The notes under the pieces: generated by a model
The model's input: the letters and a program-made list of their open reading frames with translations, nothing else
The model's database searches: none
What the model was told of the DNA's origin: nothing
Source of the DNA: Parietaria judaica
Taxonomy: Eukaryota; Streptophyta; Magnoliopsida; Rosales; Urticaceae
Direction of reading: 5' to 3'
Length of the DNA: 64,000 nucleotides
Assembly (NCBI GenBank): GCA_954871525.1
Contig: OX940862.1
Span: forward strand, 10,684,501-10,748,500
Shown here: piece after piece, positions 49,299 through 58,082 of the stretch
How positions within the stretch are numbered: position 1 is the first letter of the stretch
Layout: every line of letters starts with the position of its first letter
Made by a program: the position numbers and the translations under genes

Positions 49299-50825
49299 TT
49301 ACTCGAATCTAATTTTCTTTGGAGCAGAACAAACGTTGCCAACCTGAAGAACCACGGAAAAAAAACAATAATTAGAAAATGGTATACTATAAGTAGAAAC
49401 TATGTATAACTTTCTTACGATCTCTGGGCATTCGTATTCGATTCCGGCAGCAGCTATTCTCTTCCGGCGGGCCTCGTCTTTCTTCATGATTTTCTCCACC
49501 ATTTTCTGGTGTTCATCCAATGTTCTTTCCTGGACATTTTAGTCATAGCTTGTCAAGACGTGTTCCGTAAGCGAAAACAATAAATACCAAAAATTATCAT
49601 TTTACGAATAGTTTACCTTGTCGTGATTCTTTCGCTGAATTTGTAGTCTGTCGAATGGCCTGAACCGAAAATTGGAAACTTTCCACCTGTGGATAAGACG
49701 GTCAGAGATATAGTAGCAACAAAATTGAATCTGGTGCATAATGTTTAAACTTAAAACACAATTCCGACATAATATAGTCGATCACTTACAGTCTAGGATG
49801 AATACGGTCGGAAGGGACGAGGTGGACTTGCAATAGGTGCTCAAATAGCAAATAGTTATGCATCGTCTCCGCTACAATTTTTGCTACCTGAACAACAAAA
49901 TAATATGCCCATTAAGAAAACGTAACATAGCCAAAGACAGCAAGATAATGTACACGAAAAAGGGAGAAGATTCTAACCCCGGGATCAACGAATTCGATGA
50001 AGCCATAATGTTTCGACCTTCCCGTCTGTTTAACATGAGAAAATGTAGAAAGAAAATAATAATTAGCATCAAGAAATTGAGAGTTGGGAATTACTTGAGA
50101 CAAACATGGAACTTGGGTACAATCATAAAGGCTATGATATCGCATAAATAAAGCATGCATTATTTTAGCATTTCTAATTTGCTAAATGGAAACGCTATTC
50201 GGCATCGAGAACCTGGTTTCCGGTTTAATTGAACATGGGCGTTCGATTTGATCGAAAAAGAAGCCGATACGATAAGCAAAGTATTAAACTAAAATCTAAT
50301 TGCATAAAGCCAGACCTTTTTATTCCTTGCAATTCTCAATCTCTTGGTTGCCCCAAATTGTAGGAAAAAGCCTGAAAATCACACAGAGAAATCCAAAATA
50401 ATCAATAAACAATTCAACAAAAAGCATGTTGCTAACGAGAAATCAAATTTACAGAAACCGAAAATCCCACCTTCCATCTCCTTCTCGTAGAATCCATGAG
50501 GAATTCGACCAACGTAGACAACTTTAGAACCTTCCTCCAATGCAGGCCCGGCCCAAGCACTGGGCCAACGCCCTAGTGAGAAATAAAACAAGTCAGTTCC
50601 ATTCGTAACGACATACATCATAGAATCTTCTTCGAATTAAACTGGAACAGTTCCAATCCAAAGAGAGCAAAATCTCAGACCTTTGGACTTGTCGACGAGC
50701 AAGACTTCTTCGGTCGGGACGGCAGAGAGAGCGTCTTTGGTCGACTTCTCGTCAATGTCTTCGGTGCTGATATTGGCCCGCCACGCCTTCTTCCCCTTTC
50801 GCGAGGTCTTCGCCTTCTTTCCCAT
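49299..50825 (-). CDS. Chimeric NOP53::NIFK-like RRM protein formed by a hAT insertion (copy 1)
   Basis: Eight exons on the minus strand: 50825-50681, 50572-50471, 50371-50316, 50025-49978, 49887-49790, 49686-49617, 49529-49419 and 49343-49299, totalling 224 codons plus stop. Exon 1 (MGKKAKTSRKGKKAWRANIS) is the N-terminus of NOP53. It lies inside a hAT element and ends in phase 1. Exon 2 starts at an AG in the hAT terminus, reads RWPSAWAGPA from transposon DNA, and continues in frame into the native RRM gene (LEEGSKVVYVGRIPHGFYEKEME). The RRM (about 66-142) keeps RNP2 VVYVGR and RNP1 KHYGFIEF. The C-terminal part (ERTLDEHQKMVEKIMKKDEARRKRI; AAGIEYECPEI) matches NIFK/Nop15 proteins, which process 27S pre-rRNA in nucleolar pre-60S particles. 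Native upstream exons are at 52356-52592. Splicing is inferred, not observed. Confidence 0.7.
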
Positions 50826-50843
50826 CTATTCTCCTCACTGCTC

Positions 50844-50852
50844 AAACCCTAA
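50844..50852 (-). promoter_or_regulatory. Captured telo-box upstream of the NOP53 exon
   Basis: AAACCCTAA (plus strand) lies 19 bases upstream of the chimeric start codon within the captured DNA. Telo-boxes are the hallmark of plant ribosomal-protein and ribosome-biogenesis promoters, usually near the transcription start. The element therefore appears to have carried a working-type core promoter with the exon. Confidence 0.6.
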
Positions 50853-50923
50853 TTCGAGCTTGCAGATGTCTGTCAGTTAATCTGTTTCAATGGGCAACAA
50901 TGGAGTGTTAAGTTACGATAACC

Positions 50924-50965
50924 CAGGCCCGGCCCAACCACTGGGCACTTAGTGAGAAATAATTG
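50924..50965 (+). repeat. Internal second copy of the hAT left terminus
   Basis: CAGGCCCGGCCCAACCACTG and the following GGGC...TAGTGAGAAATAA repeat the outer left end at 50543 in the same orientation, with small differences. The captured NOP53 DNA lies exactly between the two copies. This is the arrangement expected if two nearby hAT insertions flanked the NOP53 5' region at the donor site and moved as one unit. Confidence 0.75.
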
Positions 50966-52355
50966 GACAATTAGGCCTTGCGACATCGTATTTTAGGCCC
51001 ATATAAAAAAAAAAAAGACTCACTAAAGAATATCTACAAATTCTGAAAAGTGGGCCCTCTCTCATATTTTATTGCTTAATTTCTCTTGTTCTGCTATATT
51101 ATACAATTTTTTAATTTAATATTCATTATTTAGTTCCATACCTTAATTCTCTTATTCCCTACATTATTAGTGAATAGTTAAAAAAAAAAACTTAAAACAT
51201 AAACACTATCTTGTTCGAAAAAGAAGTCTGTATGATTTAGATCAAATAAAAGAATTTTACATTATCGATTTAAAAAAAAAAGTATTTCTCATAAATATAT
51301 ATACAAATATATACATACACATGCATTATTCTATTAATAAGACTTGGGCATATATTTATAAAGTGTTATACTTTGTTTGGTTGACTTTTGTTGCTGCAAA
51401 ATCAAATTCATATAGCTCTTATAAGTATCACTGATTGATCAAATTATATATGTTTGTAAACAATTTAATGCAGTATTGTATGTAATAGTATACTTAAAAA
51501 AAAGATTGTCAAATGAGATTGTCAAACAGTATACTAGCAAATGTGCTATGCACATCCGTTCTTTTGCGCCTATTTAATAAGTAACAACAATGAATAATAA
51601 TCATTGTTTATGTTGTTTTATTTATTTTCTACTACTTTATATACTCAAGTGAGATTATCAAACAATATATGAAACAAATATATTTCATATCGTTGTTTAT
51701 ATCGCTGAGATTATCAGTTAATAGAATAGTAAGAGGAAATTGATAACTAAAATGTTTATATTTCATTGAGTGATTTTATCAAACAGTATAGTTTCATCAA
51801 TTCCAAAATTAAAAAATAATACACTTTGTCATATTTCCATCTCATTAACCACAATAAAACAGTGTAAAAGTCAATTAATCTCAAACACTAACAATTCAAG
51901 CAAAGAATGCGAAATGAATAATCTCACATAACCATCAACACAGAAGAAGAGATAGAAACCAAAAAAAAACTACGCTTGAAAGCTTTAAGGATAAGATCAA
52001 CAAATGGATTGAGAAACAGAGACTTACGTACCTCCGCCGGTGGAAATTCAAGTGTGCGTTTTGAAACTGATAATCTGAGTTTTTTTTTTCAGTTAACCTC
52101 AACGTACATCGTCGATCGAATTTCGGCGAGAAAGAGAGTGTGTGAGAGGTCAAGAAAATAGTTGAGATAAGCAAAGAAAAAAGTATATGAAATGGAAAGA
52201 GTAGTCTATTAATGTGTTGTATAAGTTTTGTTATATCGTATAGCTCCTGCAATTCTGTAATCCAATAGCTCCTGCAATACTGTATTACAGACTCTCACAA
52301 AAAGTCTCATATTAATGATTCGCCCAAGGCCCCGAAAAAGGTTGGGTCGGCCCTG

Positions 52356-52592
52356 CTCCAATGGCTTCCCTACCGGAAGCTTTTTCTCAGCTCCTCCTTT
52401 CCATGGCTGCCATAACAATTATTCAATACTATATATATAATAATAATAAGTGTAAAACCTTCGTTGAACCGCCATCGAGCGACGTACCAAGAAATCCGCA
52501 GCTTCCTTCTTCTGAAGAGTGAGCGAGAGTTGGGAAGAAGAGGAGACTTTGTTCATCTTCTTCTTCAGAGATTTCTTCGCCTTCGCACCCAT
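52356..52592 (-). pseudogene. Orphaned 5' exons of the native NIFK-like gene (copy 1)
   Basis: Exon 1 (52592-52488) encodes MGAKAKKSLKKKMNKVSSSS and 15 more residues, to ADFL. Exon 2 starts at 52406 (PWKGGAEKKLPVGKPLE) and runs into the hAT element at 52356, the target duplication. Before insertion these joined the RRM exons to give a 215-residue protein like Arabidopsis At5g04600. Now reading continues into the transposon end as QGRPNLFRGLGRI and stops about 50 codons later. Splicing exon 1 or the GTAGGG site in exon 2 to the acceptor used by the chimera would be out of frame. The start codon still sits at the first unit of the promoter array. Confidence 0.85.
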
Positions 52593-53922
52593 AGCTCCTT
52601 CAAATCAAGTTAAGCTGGAGACACCGATGAAGATCAGTATTTTCTCGGTGAGAGAGGGTGTTTGGATGTCGAGAAACTGGTAGCTAGGGTTTAAGGGAAG
52701 CGCCAACGAAGAGAGACAAGAAGACGAGATTTGATAATGGGCTTCATTAGTTGGGTCTGTTTACGGAAAAAGCTTTTACCTAAAAAAAGGCCTCTTTATT
52801 AAATAGTAATACATTTTTAGGCACGATAAGTGTAGTAGTAATCGCCTTCGCACCCATAGCTCCTTCAAATCAAGTTAAGCTAGAGACACCGATGAAGATC
52901 AGTATTTTCTCGGTGAGATAGGGTTTTGTGATGCCGAGAAACTGGTAGCTAGGGTTTAAGGGAAGCGCCAACGAAGAGAGACAAGAAGACGAGATTTGAT
53001 AATGGGCTTCATTAGTTGGGCCTGTTTACGGAAAAGGCTTTTACATAAAAAAAAAAAAAAAGGCCTCTTTATTAAATAGAAATACATTTTTAGGCACGAT
53101 AAGTGTAGTAGTAATCGCCTTCGCACGCATAGCTCCTTCAAATCAAGTTAAGCTGGAGACACCGATGAAGATCAGTATTTTCTCGGTGAGAGAGGGTGTT
53201 TGGATGCCGAGAAACTGGTAGCTAGGGTTTAAGGGAAGCGCCAACGAAGAGAGACAAGAAGACGAGATTTGATAATGGGCTTCATTAGTTGGGCCTGTTT
53301 ACGGAAAAGGCTTTTACATAAAAAAAAAAAAAAGGCCTCTTTATTAAATAGCAATACATTTTTAGGCACGATAAGTGTAGTAGTAATCGCCTTCGCACCC
53401 ATAGCTCCTTCAAATCAAGTTAAGCTGGAGACACCGATGAAGATCAGTATTTTCTCGGTGAGATAGGGTTTTTTTGATGCCGAGAAACTGGTAGCTAGGG
53501 TTTAAGGGAAGCGCCAACGAAGAGAGACAAGAAGACGAGATTTGATAATGGGCTTCATTAGTTGGGTCTGTTTACGGAAAAGGCTTTTACATAAAAAAAA
53601 AAGGCATCTTTATTAAATAGTAATACATTTTTAGGCACGATAAGTGTAGTAGTAATCGCCTTCGCACCCATAGCTCCTTCAAATCAAGTTAAGCTGGAGA
53701 CACCGATGAAGATCAGTATTTTCTCGGTGAGAGAGGGTATTTGGATGCCGAGAAACTGGTAGTTAGGGTTTAAGGGAAGCGCCAACGAAGAGAGACAAGA
53801 AGACGAGATTTGATAATGGGCTTCATTAGTTGGGCCTGTTTACGGAAACGGCTTTTACATAAAAAAAAGGCCTCTTTATTATATAGTAATACATTTTTAG
53901 GCACGATAAGTGTAGTAGTAAT
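52578..53922 (-). repeat. Five-copy tandem array of promoter, leader and start codon (copy 1)
   Basis: Units begin at 52578, 52843, 53116, 53388 and 53657 (265-273 bp; lengths differ mainly in an A-tract). Each unit, read on the minus strand, holds site II-like motifs (GGCCCA and AGCCCAT), a telo-box in CTTAAACCCTAGCT, a leader, then ATGGGTGCGAAGGCG. Only the first unit continues into the real NIFK-like coding sequence. The other four run into ATTACTACTACACTTATCG and the next unit. The array has thus multiplied a ribosome-biogenesis type promoter together with its start codon. Confidence 0.92.
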
Positions 53923-54384
53923 GTATGTCAGTATTGCCTAATTGATAAATCTGTATAGTAATATATAAATTATTATTATTTCGGGGATTTTTTAAAAAGT
54001 AGCAATTTTCCCCTTATATTGGAAGCCACGCTTCTTAAATGTAAACGACCAAATACATTTTTACCGATCGAGATGGAATGGAGCTGTTCAAAAAGTATTT
54101 AGATAAAATAACAAGAAATAAACTATAATAAAAAAAAAGTGTTCACGTCATAAATAGTGAATGTATATATATTATATATAGGTGGCTCAAAATACACATT
54201 TAAAGTGTATCGTGCTCAAACACATATATTTCTTTTTAACTTATATAGTCGGTCTATAGACTCATTGTAAAAGCTAAAAGCGACATCCAAAGAGCTATAT
54301 TTTACTATACAAAGATCACAATTCATAAGATTGCCGATGCTTTTTACATCTCATTGCTATTCTTCTTCTTCCTTGGCTGACAAG
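53923..54384. other. Spacer between the promoter array and the kinase 3' end
   Basis: AT-rich DNA of 460 bases with no coding sign. It contains the 3' flank of the minus-strand kinase gene and the outermost upstream flank of the promoter array. Confidence 0.7.
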
Positions 54385-55539
54385 TTACCTAGCGTCATCT
54401 TCATCGTAACACGAGCAATTGCTTATCAACTGTTGCAGAGCTTCCATGATATACGAGAACGAAGGGCGTCGCGACGGTTCACTGTTCGGATACAGATGTC
54501 ATTTCATAAGTTTAGTAGAGCATTTAACTGGGTTCAAAGGGCTTTCGAGAATGCTTACTTTTCCCAGCAGATCTCGATCAAGGCGGCAATTTGCGGGTTC
54601 ACGTTGGTCGGAATCTCGAGTCTCATGTTCTTGAATCCGACTGCTGCTACAACCTGCGGAATCGGAAAAATGTAGATATGAAGAAATTGAATTCACCCGG
54701 AAATATGTTTTTAAAATGTCGTTTTTCAAATTTAATTTTCGATCATTACTTAGAGGGCGACGACGGAGATTTATTGATAAACTGACCTGAGCGGAGCTTA
54801 AATTGCTCCAAGGAAGCCGAAGGGTCATCAGTTCCCACAAAATCACGCCAAAGCTGTAAACATCGGCTTTCTCATTTGACAGCTCGTCACGGAGTACTTC
54901 CGGCGCCATCCATTCAGGCTATCGGGGAATAATAGTTAAAAAAATATGTTAAAAAAAGATGATGGGATTTTAGAATCTTAATGAAATTTTAATAAAAACT
55001 CACTGTTCCCGCGGCCGTTTTGGACGAAAGGAACGTGTTTGCCTTGGAACGAGAAAGTCCAAAATCACACACCTGAAAAATCCAATTCGTTATCATATAA
55101 ACAAGTAAATAAATTATATTTACGAATTTTTGAAATACCCAATTGACTTGCAAATAGTTTCTTAAAATTCGCTTATCACAGAGAAACAGATGATAAAATG
55201 CACAAGTAAAAAAGCGACTAATATTTGTATGTGTTATCCAAATACGTACTTTTACAGTGAATTTACTGTCAACCAAAAGATTTGGAGACTTCAGATCTCT
55301 ATGAACTATTGGAGGTTGAAGCTGATGGAGATAATTCATCCCCTTTGCCTGTATGATTAATCCCGGTCAGATCACTCATATCATAATCTAATTAAAACAG
55401 GTTGTGCAACATAATCAAGTACAAAATCAGAAAAAACACGGTCTATATATGTACCACATCGTAAGCCATATTTAACCGAAGCCTCTCATCGAGTATGGCT
55501 CCGGCATCGGGCCTACGAAGAAGCTTATACAAGCAGCCG
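54385..55539 (-). pseudogene. Raf-like MAPKKK (CTR1/EDR1 type), 3' part only (copy 1)
   Basis: Six minus-strand exons: 55539-55455, 55348-55250, 55072-55004, 54918-54787, 54653-54559 and 54481-54385. They encode the C-terminal two thirds of a kinase domain: LDERLRLNMAYDV, the catalytic loop [48 protein letters not shown], and [19 protein letters not shown] joined to [10 protein letters not shown]. The sequence matches the CTR1/EDR1 group of Raf-like MAPKKKs. The glycine loop, catalytic Lys and regulatory N-terminus are missing, because the duplication junction (55604/55605) lies 65 bases upstream of the first exon and EME1 DNA follows. This copy cannot make an active kinase. An intact gene could exist only at copy 2, past the window end. 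Confidence 0.9.
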
Positions 55540-55604
55540 CTGCAGATTATAAGTAAATAATTAATTTTCCAGAACAAAAATCTCATGCAAAAATATGGTT
55601 AATA

Positions 55605-56023
55605 CACGATTTGCAGTTGCAATATGGAAGAAGTACCCGACCATGAAATCGCTTCTGAAAGTGTACTTGGACCCGACGAAATCGGTAAGGATCCGAAAAG
55701 AAGACCATGTTTCGGTTGAACTCAGGTTTCAGTGATTCTGAAGGATTGATTATGAAAAAACTAGTTTATATAGCGATTCTTTGGGTTTAGTCGGAAACGT
55801 GAGGTTTGTTTAAACTGAATTATGTTTTTATTCTTCTGAAAAGGTTCATGAAAAGGAATTTCTACTGAAAGACTTGAAAATCGAAGGGCTGGTCGGAGAG
55901 GACCGTAGGCTCGGCGAGGTTTGCTCGAAGAGGTTGTACAGAATTCTGATGGCGAAAAGCGGATCCATCAAAACCGACGATGTCGAGAATGGAGCTGACT
56001 TCTTCCAAGGTCAACCATCATGA
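55605..56023 (+). pseudogene. EME1 3' fragment (exons 11-12 only)
   Basis: The last 80 bases of exon 11 (55605-55684, from RFAVAIWKKYP) and all of exon 12 (55844-56023) are copied, with the intron between. They encode only the final helix-hairpin-helix region. The EME1 promoter, start and nuclease-like domain are absent. It is divergent to the truncated kinase copy across the junction, with no promoter of its own visible. Confidence 0.93.
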
Positions 56024-56965
56024 ACCGATTCATGATCGTCACTCTTGAACTAAGAGCTATGAACTATGTAAAGCCATTTCAAATTCATGTTATATCGGCT
56101 TATTTGGTGGATCTTCCTTGTCAAGGCAATAAGAGCTATTCTTCTATACACACATATATATAATACATAAATAGCTCACAATAAATACAGTATGGGTTTG
56201 TAATCTTAATGTAAACGCACACGAATAGTACCGTTAACCGTATAACCTCCGTAAATCCATATTCTAATAACGTCAAGATCAGATTAGAGAATTTTATGAT
56301 ACTCGAAATTATTTATTTACTTAGTATTAAATTAATAGTATTCTCTAAAATTACAACTGGCAAAATATAATTCTGTCGAGATTGTTAACTTTTATCTGAG
56401 TATTAATTTAACGATATTTTAGTATGATTCTCTTTTAGATTAAAGAATTAAGAAACGATTTGTCATTCCCCGTATATATAACAAATGGGTCTATATATTT
56501 CCCAATTTTAATGTTCTGATATCGGAAATATCGGTTTCAATTCGGGATTATACCAATTTTTACTATGATTGAAAAATCGTACCTGAAAAAAGTTAACTGG
56601 CCCCGGTTTCTTATCTTTTAAATAGAAATTGTAAGAAATGCCCATTATGTGTCAAAAGTTTAAGAAAAATGTCCATACGTGAGAGTAAATAATACACACA
56701 GTCGGCATTTTCGTTAAACCTTTGACACAAAATGAACATTTTTTAAAATAACTCTATTTTAAAACCGGAGCCGGTAATCGGGAATTGGTAAAATCCCCAG
56801 GGAGATTTCTCCAAGGTGCGTCATTAGAAGGGAATCACTACCGCTTTCAAAAAAGAAAAAAGAAAAAAAAAGGGACTCAGTTTCACTACCATTCTGAGAT
56901 TCCCCAGAAAATCTCGTCACTTTCTCATCGTTTTCCCGAGAAAATCCCATTTCAGAAGGAGGAAA

Positions 56966-57373
56966 ATGCTAGGGCTCACTGCTCGCTTCAACTTGATCCC
57001 TACACCGTCGTCCTCGTCTGCGAGACCTCTCTCCGGCACCAGAAGAGCTCAGCTCACCTTCTCTTCTCCGATTCCGAAATCGCGAGCGCGATTGGTGGTG
57101 GCGTTGGCGGAGAAAAACGACGGCGAATCGCCGAAGGCTGCGGCGGCGGAGGAGGGGCGGTGGAGATTGCCGGAGGGGTTCCGGTGGAGGGATCTGGTGG
57201 CGAGCGGGGATCCGGACAACATCGTGGCGGTGGGATTGACGGGGGTGCTGACGTGGGCGAGCGTGCAGGTGCTGTGGCAGCTGGTGGCCATCTCCGTCGC
57301 CATCGTCGTCGCGGCGGTGAAGTACTCGTTCATCGCGGCTCTGCTCATCTTCATCCTCATCACTCTCTTGTGA
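56966..57373 (+). CDS. Small predicted chloroplast membrane protein, unknown function (copy 2)
   Basis: Same 135-residue product as 48182-48589: Ser/Arg-rich transit-type N-terminus, WRLPEGFRWRDL segment and a hydrophobic C-terminal 50 residues. I see no coding difference between the copies. The leader and about 940 bases upstream are also duplicated, so both copies should be expressed alike if the duplication is real. Confidence 0.85.
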   Translation: MLGLTARFNLIPTPSSSSARPLSGTRRAQLTFSSPIPKSRARLVVALAEKNDGESPKAAAAEEGRWRLPEGFRWRDLVASGDPDNIVAVGLTGVLTWASVQVLWQLVAISVAIVVAAVKYSFIAALLIFILITLL

Positions 57374-58082
57374 CCTCTTCTTGTATTCAATTCAGTGCAG
57401 AATCGCTGGACTCTGTTTCTTGTGATCAATCATACTGTATTTTTACGATATACATGTGCCCGTTCCGGGTTCCGGGTTCCGAGTTTTTAGTTTCTCCGGC
57501 TATGTTAAATATTTTCAGGCTTTCTGAATCCGGATCCAATTGCTGCTGTGTAAAAGTTGCTTTTTTTTTACCGGGACGAGAACAAGATTGGGGTAAAGCT
57601 TAAGTTTTTACCGCTAGTCGACGGAATGGGGATTAGAAATCTGAAAACAGAATCGAAATTTTAAAGATTTTCATATTATTGAGGTAGAAAGAAACGACTT
57701 CATTGCTTGTTAATGTTTTATAATCGTACGGATATACCGATTTTTACGTGTATATATCCACAGTAATAAGGTATAAAGAATTATTTTAATGCTTCGGAAA
57801 TATATATAGAATGTGAAGCCAAGGAACAAAATTGGATCGCATCGTAATGATAAGCATTCATGTCTGTGAGTGATAATAATAAGCTTGTTGTAGATTACAT
57901 TACAGAGGTAAAGAGCTCATAAAACTCAAAAACACTACAAACTCTGATCATCATTTTAACTTTTTCCCTTCATCATCAACCTAGCCAAGTACAAAAATTA
58001 CCAAGCTTTAATTAGTAAAAAAAAGAAAAAAAAGGTAAAACAAGCCACGGGGGGTTAAACTAAAATGTTGCTTACCGGCTCT

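Larger units (their letters stand above)
50543..52355. mobile_element. Gene-carrying non-autonomous hAT element in a coding exon (copy 1)
   Basis: A 1813-bp element flanked by the 8-bp target duplication CTCCAATG (50535-50542 and 52356-52363). The left end is CAGGCCCGGCCCAAGC and the right end, reversed, CAGGGCCGACCCAACC. Removing the element and one target copy restores an uninterrupted coding exon of the NIFK-like gene (KPLE|EGSKVV), which proves the insertion site. The interior holds a captured NOP53 promoter and first exon (about 50600-50923), a second left-type terminus in direct orientation at 50924, then 1.4 kb of AT-rich DNA with no transposase. It is a Pack-type element of the hAT superfamily. 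The borders are well supported. Confidence 0.92.
46821..55604 (+). repeat. 8.78-kb tandem duplication, copy 1
   Basis: From CACGATTTGC at 46821 (inside EME1 exon 11) the sequence repeats from 55605 to the window end with a constant shift of 8784, dropping to 8783 and 8781 only through A-tract length changes. Only scattered base differences are seen over 8.4 kb (for example near 47282 and 47332). The unit contains the EME1 3' end, a plastid-type gene, the chimeric RRM locus with its hAT element, the promoter array and the kinase 3' half. The left edge cuts EME1 and the right edge cuts the kinase. It is either a very recent duplication or an assembly artefact (two haplotypes placed in series). 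Confidence 0.97.

Noticed and set aside
50379..50621. An 80-codon frame starting MMYVVTNGTDL before the RRM
   Set aside because: The first part is the captured intron and hAT end. The conserved part starts only at EEGSKVV, and a better acceptor inside gives the in-frame chimera.
54331..54675. A plus-strand 114-codon frame and its copy at 63112-63456
   Set aside because: It is antisense to the last two exons and intron of the kinase, whose splice sites and conserved motifs are clear.
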